From NCBI GenBank assembly GCA_045578865.1, contig JAZNLB010000005.1:102080-166079 (forward strand): 64,000 bases of DNA, read 5' to 3'. This DNA is from RGIG2041 sp045578865 (GTDB taxonomy: Bacteria; Bacillota; Clostridia; UBA1381; UMGS1253). Position numbers and translations under genes: made by a program. A model generated the notes under the pieces. That model made no database searches, was not told where the DNA came from, and saw nothing but the letters and a program-made list of their open reading frames with translations. Every line of letters starts with the position of its first letter. The stretch's first letter is position 1. Of the stretch, positions 16,116 to 24,116 are shown in pieces.

Positions 16116-17795
16116 ATGCCAAATTGCCTGACACTTAAAAAATCCAACTGCAAAAACTGCTACAAGTGCATTCGTCACTGTCCGGTTAAGTCGATTCGTT
16201 TTTCCGGCAACCAGGCGCACATCATCGGCAACGAGTGTATTTTATGCGGTCAGTGTTTCGTTGTCTGTCCGCAAAATGCAAAGCAGATTGTAAACGAAAC
16301 CGAAAAGGTAAAGGTATTATTGCAAGGCGGTGATCCGGTAATTGTCAGCCTTGCGCCATCTTTTGTTGCAAATTACGATACTGTCGGCATCGAAGCCATG
16401 CGCGATGCCTTAAAAAAACTCGGCTTTTATGAAGTGGAAGAAACCGCAATCGGTGCAACCATCGTAAAGACCGAATATGAAAGAATGCTGCGCGAAGAGG
16501 AACGCGATATCATGATTTCCTCGTGTTGCCATTCCATCAACCTTTTGATTCAAAAATACTTCCCGTCTGCTCTGGAATATCTGGCAGATGTTGTGTCGCC
16601 GATGCAGGCGCACTGTCTGGACATTAAAAAAAGATACCCCGGTGCAAAGACCGTGTTCATCGGCCCGTGCGTAGCAAAAAAAGATGAAGCCGAGCACTAC
16701 GAGGGCATCGTAGATGCTGTGCTCACATTTGAAGAACTTACAAACTGGCTTAAAGAAGAAAACATTACACTTGAGCAAAAAATGGACGCACAAAAAGAAA
16801 GCCGCGCACGCTTCTTCCCGACCACGGGCGGCGTGCTCAAAACCATGGCGCAGGATACGCCGGGATATACCTACATTGCCATCGACGGTGTGGAAAACTG
16901 CATCGCCGCTCTGCGCGATATCGAAAGCGGAAAAATCCATAAATGCTTTATTGAAATGTCGGCTTGTGTCGGCAGTTGTATCGGCGGACCGGTTATGGAA
17001 AAATACCACCGCACCGCACCGATTAAAGACCACATCATCATCGCCAACTATGCCGGTGAAGAAGATTTCGATGTGGCACAACCCAAGCCGATAGAAATCA
17101 AAAAGCAGTTTGAGTATATCGAACACAAACTCCAGCCGCCGACAGAAAGCGAAATTTTCAGCGTAATGCGTCAGATGAGCAAGTTCAAGCCGTCCGACGA
17201 ATTAAACTGTGGCTCCTGCGGCTACAACACCTGCCGCGAAAAGGCAATCGCCGTTTGTCAGGGCAAGGCGGAAATCTCCATGTGCCTGCCGTTTTTGAAG
17301 GACAAGGCAGAAAGTTTTTCCGATGCCATGGTTGAAAATACGCCCAACGGCTTAATTGTACTCAATGAAAGTTTAGAAGTACAACAAATCAACAACGCAG
17401 CGAGAAACATGATGAACATCCGCTCGAGCGCCGACATTCTGGGCGACAATGTGGTTCGCATTATGGACCCTTCGCTTTTTGCACAGGTATTGCAGACCGG
17501 CGTAGATGTGCACAATCAGCGCGTATACCTTGCCGAATACCGCCGCTATATAGAGCAGACCGTTGTCTATAACAAAGACTCGCACCTGCTCATCGGCATC
17601 ATGCGCGATATCACTGACGAAGAAAAAGAGCGTGAGAAAAAAGAAAACATCAGCCGCAAGACCATTGAAGTTGCCGACAAGGTAGTTGAAAAGCAAATGC
17701 GTATCGTACAGGAAATTGCTTCCCTGCTCGGCGAAACAGCGGCAGAAACCAAAATTGCACTTGCAAAGTTAAAGGAGTCGATTCAGGATGAATGA
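16116..17795 (+). CDS. Sensory [FeFe]-hydrogenase homologue with PAS domain (HfsD/HydS-like)
   Basis: A 559-residue protein. Order: two [4Fe-4S] motifs (CKNCYKCIRHCP, CILCGQCFVVCP), an H-cluster domain with SSCCHS, FIGPCVAKKDEA and ACVGSCIGG, a CGSCGY-type Fe-S domain (CGSCGYNTCREKA...C), a PAS domain beginning ENTPNGLIVL, and a coiled tail. The H-cluster cysteines are kept, so it can probably bind the cofactor. PAS-bearing forms are usually assigned to H2/redox sensing rather than bulk turnover. ATG 16116 has AGGAAAG; earlier in-frame codons lie inside the preceding gene. It overlaps the phosphatase by 8 bases, which suggests a signal pair. Confidence 0.85.
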   Translation: MPNCLTLKKSNCKNCYKCIRHCPVKSIRFSGNQAHIIGNECILCGQCFVVCPQNAKQIVNETEKVKVLLQGGDPVIVSLAPSFVANYDTVGIEAMRDALKKLGFYEVEETAIGATIVKTEYERMLREEERDIMISSCCHSINLLIQKYFPSALEYLADVVSPMQAHCLDIKKRYPGAKTVFIGPCVAKKDEAEHYEGIVDAVLTFEELTNWLKEENITLEQKMDAQKESRARFFPTTGGVLKTMAQDTPGYTYIAIDGVENCIAALRDIESGKIHKCFIEMSACVGSCIGGPVMEKYHRTAPIKDHIIIANYAGEEDFDVAQPKPIEIKKQFEYIEHKLQPPTESEIFSVMRQMSKFKPSDELNCGSCGYNTCREKAIAVCQGKAEISMCLPFLKDKAESFSDAMVENTPNGLIVLNESLEVQQINNAARNMMNIRSSADILGDNVVRIMDPSLFAQVLQTGVDVHNQRVYLAEYRRYIEQTVVYNKDSHLLIGIMRDITDEEKEREKKENISRKTIEVADKVVEKQMRIVQEIASLLGETAAETKIALAKLKESIQDE

Positions 17796-18960
17796 TTTAT
17801 GTGCCGATATCGGCTTTAAAAGCATCAACCATTACGGCGAAGAACTTTGCGGTGACCATGTTGACATCATTGAGCAAGATGAAAACTCGACCGTCATCGT
17901 TTTGGCAGACGGTTTAGGCAGTGGCGTGAAGGCAAGCATACTTTCTACACTGACAAGCAAAATCATCTCTACAATGATGGCAGAAGGCTTGCCGATTGAA
18001 GAATGTGTGCAAACGATTGCGGCGACATTGCCGGTGTGTTCGGTGCGTGGCGTTGCCTACTCCACCTTCACCATCATTCATATTATCAACAACGAAACCG
18101 CAGAAATCATCCAATACGACAATCCGCAGGTCATTTTACTGCGTGAATATAAAAATTACGACTATCCGACAACCGAGACAATCATCGACGGCAAAAAGAT
18201 TTTAAAAACCGTCATTCATTTACAGGAAAATGATATTTTTGTTGCCATGAGCGACGGCTGTCCCCATGCGGGTATCGGCACAGCTTACAACTTCGGCTGG
18301 AAGCGCGAAGACATCATCTCGTTTTTGGAAACCGTTTCCGTCACGGAGCTGACTGCCAAAAATTTATCCACCCTGCTTTTGGAGGAGGTTGACCGTCTGT
18401 ACGGGCAAAAGCCCGGCGACGATGCGACCGCATGCATCGTGCGCGTACGCAAGCGCGAGCCGATGAACATGCTCTTCGGTCCGCCGTCGAACCGTGACGA
18501 TGCCGACCGTATGATGTCGCTGTTTTTCTCCAAGGAGGGCAAGCACATCATCTGTGGCGGTACCACCTCGTCGATTGCGGCAAAGTTTTTGAGAAAACCG
18601 CTTCGCGCAAGCCTGGATTTTGCAGATTCGGATATTCCGCCGATTGCCAAAATCGAAGGTGTGGATTTAGTGACAGAGGGTGTAATTACTGTTAACCGCG
18701 TATTAGAATACGCCAAAGATTACATCGCCGACAACAAACTTTACGAAAAGTGGAATTACGGGCGCGACGGCGCATCTTTGATTTGCCAGTTGCTCTTCGA
18801 AGAAGCAACGGATATCAATTTCTTTGTTGGGCGAGCGATCAATCCGGCGCATCAAAACCCCGATTTGCCCATCAATTTCAGCATCAAGATGAATTTGGTG
18901 GAAGAGCTTTCCGCTTGTCTTAAACAAATGGGAAAGAGCATTAAGGTAAGCTATTTCTAA
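17788..18960 (+). CDS. PP2C/SpoIIE-type serine phosphatase (HfsC-like)
   Basis: A 390-residue cytoplasmic protein. The first 225 residues form a SpoIIE/PP2C domain with the metal-binding LADGLGSG, the AMSDG motif and PGDDATA. The last 160 residues are a separate domain without a recognised motif. In hfs-type clusters such a phosphatase lies beside the PAS hydrogenase. The likely role is to relay H2 or redox status to a phosphoprotein target, which is not encoded nearby. The start overlaps the sensory gene by 8 bases, and no kinase or anti-sigma factor is in the window. Confidence 0.87.
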   Translation: MNDLCADIGFKSINHYGEELCGDHVDIIEQDENSTVIVLADGLGSGVKASILSTLTSKIISTMMAEGLPIEECVQTIAATLPVCSVRGVAYSTFTIIHIINNETAEIIQYDNPQVILLREYKNYDYPTTETIIDGKKILKTVIHLQENDIFVAMSDGCPHAGIGTAYNFGWKREDIISFLETVSVTELTAKNLSTLLLEEVDRLYGQKPGDDATACIVRVRKREPMNMLFGPPSNRDDADRMMSLFFSKEGKHIICGGTTSSIAAKFLRKPLRASLDFADSDIPPIAKIEGVDLVTEGVITVNRVLEYAKDYIADNKLYEKWNYGRDGASLICQLLFEEATDINFFVGRAINPAHQNPDLPINFSIKMNLVEELSACLKQMGKSIKVSYF

Positions 18961-18998
18961 TATTTTTACTTTGAATTTTTTAGCAAGGGAGTGCAAAC

Positions 18999-20420
18999 AT
19001 GAGAAAATTCGACACAAAAGTACAGCACTTGAAATATAAAGTGTTGCGCGAAGTTGCGCGCCACGCGTGGAACGGCACACTTGTAGAAAACCTGCTCTCC
19101 ATCCCTGAGCAGATTGTGCCGGGCAAAACCCCGACCATGCGCTGCTGTGTATATAAAGAGAGAGCCATTTTGGCAGAACGCGTAAAAATCGTTATGGGCG
19201 GCGACAAAGAAAACCCGAATGTGATTCAGGTCATTGACATCGCCTGCGACGAATGTCCGTCTGCCGGTTATGAAGTAACCGACTCCTGCCGCGGCTGTCT
19301 GGCGCACCGTTGTGAAGATGTGTGCAAAAGGGGCGCCATTTCCTTTGACCACCACCATGTGGCGCACATCGACAAGTCGAAGTGCGTAGAATGTGGTCAG
19401 TGTGCAAAGGTCTGCCCATATTCCGCCATCATCAACCGCAAACGCCCGTGCCAGAACGCCTGCAAGATTAAGGCGATTTCCATTGACGAAAACAACGCAG
19501 CGGCGATTGATTACAGAAAGTGTACCTCCTGCGGTGCTTGCGTTTACCAGTGCCCGTTTGGTGCCATCATGGACAAATCCTATATTTTAGATGCCATCGA
19601 CCTGATACAAAAGAGCGAAGGCAATAAGCAATATAAGGTGTATGCCATTGTTGCACCGTCCATTTCCAGCCAGTTTACCTACGCCAAACTCGGCCAGGTG
19701 ATCAGCGGTCTCAAAGAACTGGGCTTCTACACTGTAATCGAAGCGGCGCTCGGCGCAGATATGGTTGCAAATGCAGAATCCAGAGAACTTGCAGAAAAAG
19801 GATTTCTGACCAGTTCCTGTTGTCCGGCTTTTGTTTCATATGTTCGCTCTGCTTTTCCGGATTTGATTGAGCACATTTCGCACAATCTCTCCCCGATGGC
19901 AGAACTTGCAAAGTACATTAAAGAAACCGACCCGACCGCCAAGGTGGTCTTCATCGGTCCTTGTACGGCAAAGAAAGCGGAAGCACAACTCGAAAAAGTG
20001 CGTCCGCATGTGGATGTCGTTTTGACATTCGAAGAATTGCAGGCACTCTACGACAGCAAAGGTGTGGATATTACAGTGCTGGAAGAAGATGTGCTCGATA
20101 ACGCCTCCTACTACGGCAGAATTTTTGCACGCTCGGGCGGTTTGTCCGATGCGGTTACACAGGCGTTAAAGGAGCAGGGCATCGAATTCGACTTAAAAGC
20201 AGCAGTCTGCGATGGCATTGAAGCCTGCAAGCTGGCGCTGCTTAAAAAGAGCAAAAATGTACTCGATGCCAACTTCATCGAAGGTATGGCCTGCATCGGC
20301 GGTTGTATCGGCGGCGCAGGTTGCCTGACGCATGGCGAGAAAAACAAAGCTGAGGTAGACAAATACGGCAGAGAGGCCTATGAAAAAACCATCAGCGATG
20401 CCATTTCCGTGTTGAGGTAA
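18999..20420 (+). CDS. [FeFe]-hydrogenase (group B-like, ferredoxin-linked)
   Basis: A 473-residue protein that probably reduces protons with electrons from reduced ferredoxin. The N-terminal 200 residues hold several Fe-S motifs (CRGCLAHRCEDVCKRGAI, CVECGQCAKVCP, CQNACK, CTSCGACVYQCP). The H-cluster domain has TSSCCPAFV, FIGPCTAKKAEA and EGMACIGGCIGG, all with intact cysteines. The tail after the H-domain is short and there is no PAS, unlike the gene at 16116. AGGGAG precedes the ATG. No HydE/F/G maturases are in the window and none of its neighbours replaces them. Confidence 0.9.
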   Translation: MRKFDTKVQHLKYKVLREVARHAWNGTLVENLLSIPEQIVPGKTPTMRCCVYKERAILAERVKIVMGGDKENPNVIQVIDIACDECPSAGYEVTDSCRGCLAHRCEDVCKRGAISFDHHHVAHIDKSKCVECGQCAKVCPYSAIINRKRPCQNACKIKAISIDENNAAAIDYRKCTSCGACVYQCPFGAIMDKSYILDAIDLIQKSEGNKQYKVYAIVAPSISSQFTYAKLGQVISGLKELGFYTVIEAALGADMVANAESRELAEKGFLTSSCCPAFVSYVRSAFPDLIEHISHNLSPMAELAKYIKETDPTAKVVFIGPCTAKKAEAQLEKVRPHVDVVLTFEELQALYDSKGVDITVLEEDVLDNASYYGRIFARSGGLSDAVTQALKEQGIEFDLKAAVCDGIEACKLALLKKSKNVLDANFIEGMACIGGCIGGAGCLTHGEKNKAEVDKYGREAYEKTISDAISVLR

Positions 20421-20459
20421 TGCAAGATAAAATTTCTATTAAAAATATTGTAAAAAAAC

Positions 20460-20489
20460 TTGAAATACACTTATAAAGAGTGCTATAAT
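20460..20489 (+). promoter_or_regulatory. Promoter of the malate/fumarate operon
   Basis: TTGAAA (20460-20465), 18 bases, then TATAAT (20484-20489). It lies about 60 bases before the dehydrogenase gene, in a 130-base gap after the hydrogenase. No terminator is visible after the hydrogenase, so read-through from the upstream operon is also possible. Confidence 0.72.
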
Positions 20490-20492
20490 GTA

Positions 20493-20520
20493 CGAGATTG
20501 TTAAAAAACTAGCAATCTCG
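20493..20520. promoter_or_regulatory. Rex-like redox operator
   Basis: The 18 bases at 20498-20515 read TTGTTAA-AAAA-CTAGCAA, which agrees with the clostridial Rex consensus TTGTTAAnnnnTTAACAA at 12 of 14 defined positions. They lie inside a perfect 8-base inverted repeat (CGAGATTG at 20493-20500, CAATCTCG at 20513-20520). The site covers the predicted start of transcription just after the -10 box, where bound Rex would block the promoter until NADH rises. This is a match by eye; binding is inferred. Confidence 0.6.
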
Positions 20521-20550
20521 ATTAAAACTAAATCGCGAGGGTGAAAAAAC

Positions 20551-21492
20551 ATGAACAAAATTACAGTCATCGGTTCGGGCAATGTTGGCTCGACCATCGC
20601 CTACACTTTAACAGTTATGGGGCTGGCTTCCGAAATCGTTATGGTGGACATCAATGGCGAAAAGGCGCTCGGCGAAGCGCTTGACATCCGTCAGGGTGTG
20701 CCCTTCTGCAATCCGGCATTTGTTTACGCAGGCACTTATGCTGATGCTGCAAATTCGGACATTGTCATCATCACTTCCGGTATGGCAAGAAAGCCGGGAC
20801 AGTCCCGTTTGGATTTGGCGCAGGCAAATGTCGACATCTTGCAATCTGTTGCAAAGCAGATTGTAAAATATGCGCCGGATGCTACTTATTTGATTGTAAG
20901 TAATCCGGTAGATATTTTAACCTATGTATTCTGCAAATGCTCCGGTATTCCGGAGGAACGCGTTATCGGCTCCGGTACAATTTTGGATACCGCTCGTCTG
21001 CGTGCAAGAGTATCGGAATACTACTCCGTAAACCAAAAAAATGTGCACGCTTATGTACTCGGTGAACACGGCGATACCGCGTTTGTGCCGTGGTCATTGG
21101 CAAACATTTCCAATGTGCCGATTGAGGCGTACAGAAACTCGGTACTAAAAACCGCCGACTATCCGGAATTCAACAAAGACGATGTAGAAAACTATGTACG
21201 CAAATCCGGCGCGCGTGTTATTGCCCGCAAAGGCGCAACCTTCTATGCCGTATCCATGTCGGTTTGCCATGTGTGCAAATGCCTGCTCAGCAGTGTTGAC
21301 ACCACCTTGACGGTCTCGACCATGATGCACGGCGAATACGGCCTCGACGATGTATGCCTCAGTCTTTTAAGCGTAGTCGGCAACAAAGCGGCGCACAACA
21401 AAATTTTACTGCCGCTGAATGACTTTGAAGTGGAACAACTCCATAAGAGTGCAGAGGCGCTCAAAGAGGTTATCCGCAGCATTAAATTTTAA
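20551..21492 (+). CDS. Lactate/malate dehydrogenase family, probably NAD-malate dehydrogenase
   Basis: A 313-residue cytoplasmic NAD-dependent 2-hydroxyacid dehydrogenase. Visible: the GSGNVGST NAD loop, DTARLR with the catalytic aspartate and substrate arginine, and GEHGD with the catalytic histidine. In the mobile loop, ARKPGQSRLDL has arginine at the specificity position (102 in lactate dehydrogenase numbering), where lactate enzymes have glutamine (QKPG). This favours oxaloacetate. Overall it resembles sequences usually named L-lactate dehydrogenase in Clostridia, so the name is uncertain. Fumarase and fumarate reductase downstream support malate formation in a reductive branch to succinate. 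The Rex-like site upstream suggests NADH-dependent induction. Confidence 0.85.
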   Translation: MNKITVIGSGNVGSTIAYTLTVMGLASEIVMVDINGEKALGEALDIRQGVPFCNPAFVYAGTYADAANSDIVIITSGMARKPGQSRLDLAQANVDILQSVAKQIVKYAPDATYLIVSNPVDILTYVFCKCSGIPEERVIGSGTILDTARLRARVSEYYSVNQKNVHAYVLGEHGDTAFVPWSLANISNVPIEAYRNSVLKTADYPEFNKDDVENYVRKSGARVIARKGATFYAVSMSVCHVCKCLLSSVDTTLTVSTMMHGEYGLDDVCLSLLSVVGNKAAHNKILLPLNDFEVEQLHKSAEALKEVIRSIKF

Positions 21493-21541
21493 AACCGCAT
21501 CCTAGTAATTCATATCTATATAAAAGAAAGGAATGTGTAAA

Positions 21542-22918
21542 ATGGAATATCGTATTGAACATGACTCTATGGGTGAAATGAAGGTTCCCGCTGACCGCCT
21601 CTGGGCAGCGCAGACGCAAAGAAGCCACGAAAACTTTGGAATCGGCGTCGGCATTGAAACCATGCCGGCAGAAATCATACACGCTTTTGGCATTTTAAAG
21701 AAAGCCGCGGCGATTGCAAACCATGCTCTCCGCCCGGAAAAAATGACCGAAGAAAAACTCGGCGCAATTAAAGCTGCTTGCGACGAAGTGATTGCAGGCG
21801 AGCTTTCCGGCCACTTCCCGCTCGTGGTATGGCAGACAGGTTCGGGCACACAGTCGAACATGAACTCCAACGAAGTAATTGCCAACCGCGGCAATCAGAT
21901 TTTGGGCAAAACCCTTTTGCATCCGAACGACGACATCAACATGAGCCAGTCGTCTAACGATACTTTCCCGACCGCAATGCACATTGCAGCGGTGCTGATT
22001 TTGGAAGACAAACTCATACCGGCGACAAAGATGCTGGTAGAAACATTTAAGCGTTTGGAAGCAGAAAACGAAGGCATCGTAAAGAGCGGCAGAACGCATC
22101 TGCAGGATGCAACGCCGATTACATTTACACAGGAAATCAGCGGCTGGCGTTCAAGTTTGGAAAAAGACCTTGAACTGTTAGAGCGTTCTTTAGCCCCCCT
22201 GCATGAACTCGCACTCGGTGGCACCGCTGTCGGCACGGGCTTAAATGCGCCGAAAGGCTTTGATACGGCAGTTGCCGAAGAAGTAAGCAAACTGACCGGC
22301 AAGCCGTTTGTAACAGCTGCAAACAAGTTCCATGCGCTCACATCCAAAGACGAACTCGTATTTGCACACGGCGCAATCAAAGCGCTTGCCTGCGATATGA
22401 TGAAGATTGCAAACGACATCCGCTGGCTGGCATCCGGCCCGAGAGACGGCTTAGGCGAAATTTTCATTCCGGAAAACGAGCCGGGTTCTTCCATTATGCC
22501 GGGTAAAGTAAATCCGACCCAGTGTGAAGCGGTAACCATGGTTGCCGTACAGGTTATGGGTAACGATGTTGCCGTAACGATGGCGGCTTCGCAGGGCAAC
22601 TTTGAATTAAATGTATTTATGCCGGTTTGCATCTACAACTTCCTGCAATCTGCACGCCTTCTTTCTGAAGCGATCGTTTCCTTTAATAATAACTGTGCAG
22701 TCGGCATCAAGGCAAACAAAGAAAAGATGCACCACAACCTGCACAATTCTTTGATGCTCGTTACGGCGCTCAATCCGTACATCGGTTATGAAAATGCCGC
22801 AAAGACAGCAAAAAAAGCCTTCAAAGATAACATTTCTTTGAAAGAGGCATGTGTAGAACTCGGCTTTTTGACCGCCGAGAAATTCGACGAGGTTTTCCAT
22901 CCGGAACAGATGGTATGA
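21542..22918 (+). CDS. fumC: Class II fumarate hydratase
   Basis: A 458-residue homotetrameric enzyme that interconverts malate and fumarate without an Fe-S cluster. Signature segments are visible: QTGSGTQSNMNSNEV, SSNDTFPTA, GRTHLQDATP, and the GSSIMPGKVNPTQCEA loop. Length is normal. The ATG at 21542 is chosen because AGAAAGGA lies at normal distance; an ATG three codons upstream is too close to it. It lies 49 bases after the dehydrogenase and 13 bases before hdrB, so it supplies fumarate to the downstream reductase in the same transcript. Confidence 0.93.
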   Translation: MEYRIEHDSMGEMKVPADRLWAAQTQRSHENFGIGVGIETMPAEIIHAFGILKKAAAIANHALRPEKMTEEKLGAIKAACDEVIAGELSGHFPLVVWQTGSGTQSNMNSNEVIANRGNQILGKTLLHPNDDINMSQSSNDTFPTAMHIAAVLILEDKLIPATKMLVETFKRLEAENEGIVKSGRTHLQDATPITFTQEISGWRSSLEKDLELLERSLAPLHELALGGTAVGTGLNAPKGFDTAVAEEVSKLTGKPFVTAANKFHALTSKDELVFAHGAIKALACDMMKIANDIRWLASGPRDGLGEIFIPENEPGSSIMPGKVNPTQCEAVTMVAVQVMGNDVAVTMAASQGNFELNVFMPVCIYNFLQSARLLSEAIVSFNNNCAVGIKANKEKMHHNLHNSLMLVTALNPYIGYENAAKTAKKAFKDNISLKEACVELGFLTAEKFDEVFHPEQMV

Positions 22919-22931
22919 CGGAGGTAATCAA

Positions 22932-23723
22932 ATGAAAGCAAGCTATTTCCCGGGGTGTACCTTAAAAAACAAGGCAAAGGATTTAGATGTGTACGCACGC
23001 TTGTCCGCCGAGGCTTTGGGGATCACCTTAGAAGAAATTGAAAACTGGCAATGCTGCGGCGGCGTATTTACCACGGCAACAGACGAGGTTGCAACAAAAC
23101 TTTCGTCCGTGCGTGCGCTCAAGGCTGCAGCAGATAAAAATGAGCCGCTCATCACCGTATGCTCGGCTTGCCACAATGTAATTAAGCAAACCAATGCGGC
23201 TATGCAGACAAATGCCGAGTTTGCCGATAAAGTAAATCGCTATATGGCAGAAGACGGCGGTTACAACGGCGAGGCACAGGTACTCCACTATTTGGAGATG
23301 CTGCGCGATCTCGTAGGCTTTGACAAACTTGCCGCACAGGTAAAAAACAGTTTTGCCGGCAAAAAGATTGCAGCTTACTATGGTTGTCTTTTGCTTCGTC
23401 CGAGCAGCGTAATGCAGTTTGACGATGCGGAAAATCCGACAATCATGGAAGACTTTATCCGCGCCATCGGCGGCGAAGCAGTTGTATATGCAAAGCGCAA
23501 CGAGTGCTGCGGCGGCTACATCGCTATGGAAAGTCCAGCACTTGCAAAAAAGAATAGCGAAAGCGTGGTAAACAACGCCAAGGCGGCAGGCGCAGAAATG
23601 ATTATTACTGCGTGCCCGTTGTGTCGCTATAACTTAATCAAAAACGGCGCCGACATTCCGGTGGTATATTTCACCGAACTTTTAGCCGAGGCGCTGGGTG
23701 TAAAGGAGGATACAAATGCATAA
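22932..23723 (+). CDS. hdrB: Heterodisulfide reductase subunit B-like (two CCG domains)
   Basis: A 263-residue protein with two complete cysteine-rich CCG motifs. The first is PGC, then QCCGG, then CSACH; the second is YYGC, then NECCGG, then CPLCR. In HdrB each binds a noncubane [4Fe-4S] cluster that cleaves disulfides. All cysteines are kept, so disulfide chemistry or a direct electron relay is plausible. It overlaps hdrC by 8 bases. With no methanogen cofactors expected here, its partner is not CoM-S-S-CoB. The adjacent fumarate reductase, a protein disulfide or a small thiol are candidates. Confidence 0.88.
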   Translation: MKASYFPGCTLKNKAKDLDVYARLSAEALGITLEEIENWQCCGGVFTTATDEVATKLSSVRALKAAADKNEPLITVCSACHNVIKQTNAAMQTNAEFADKVNRYMAEDGGYNGEAQVLHYLEMLRDLVGFDKLAAQVKNSFAGKKIAAYYGCLLLRPSSVMQFDDAENPTIMEDFIRAIGGEAVVYAKRNECCGGYIAMESPALAKKNSESVVNNAKAAGAEMIITACPLCRYNLIKNGADIPVVYFTELLAEALGVKEDTNA

Positions 23724-24102
23724 TAAAAATTTACAAGAGCAAATCCTCCGTGCAAGCGGTGTAAATCCGAGAAAATGTATGCGTTGCGGCAAGTGCTCTG
23801 CGACTTGTCCGGCATACGATGAGATGGAATACCATCCGCATCAGTTTGTAAACATGGTCGAAACCGGCGATATTGAGCCGCTTTTGACAAGCGAATCTTT
23901 GTACAAATGTCTTGCATGTTTTGCCTGCATCGAGCGTTGTCCGCGCGGTGTAGAACCGGCAAAACTGGTGGAGGCTGTGCGCCTTAGCGCCATCCGTAAG
24001 CAGGGCGCGAACCACATGAGTGCAGATGATGTGCCCCAGTTGCTTGATGAAGACTTACCGCAACAGGCCATTGTCAGCGCATTTAGAAAATACACGAAGT
24101 AA
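23716..24102 (+). CDS. hdrC: Heterodisulfide reductase subunit C-like
   Basis: A 128-residue protein with two [4Fe-4S] motifs, CMRCGKCSATCPA and CLACFACIERCPRG, in the normal HdrC arrangement and length. It wires HdrA to HdrB. It starts 8 bases inside hdrB and is followed by hdrA 14 bases later with AAGGAGGG before the next ATG. The order hdrB-hdrC-hdrA is compact, which suggests the subunits are made together as one complex. Confidence 0.9.
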   Translation: MHNKNLQEQILRASGVNPRKCMRCGKCSATCPAYDEMEYHPHQFVNMVETGDIEPLLTSESLYKCLACFACIERCPRGVEPAKLVEAVRLSAIRKQGANHMSADDVPQLLDEDLPQQAIVSAFRKYTK

Positions 24103-24116
24103 GGAGGGAAAAGACA

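Noticed and set aside
16410..17126. 238-residue minus-strand ORF opposite the sensory hydrogenase gene
   Set aside because: The plus strand encodes full Fe-S and H-cluster motifs. The reverse frame is a codon-bias shadow without motif or ribosome site. The same holds for long reverse frames at 4863-5606, 30799-31455 and 21895-22632.
18961..18995. Second Rex-like site before the catalytic hydrogenase (TTGAAT...TAGCAA)
   Set aside because: The half-sites are two bases too close and match poorly, and no promoter lies there.
21493..21541. Separate promoter for fumC
   Set aside because: Only 49 bases, with no -10/-35 pair; fumC is most simply read from the Rex-controlled promoter.
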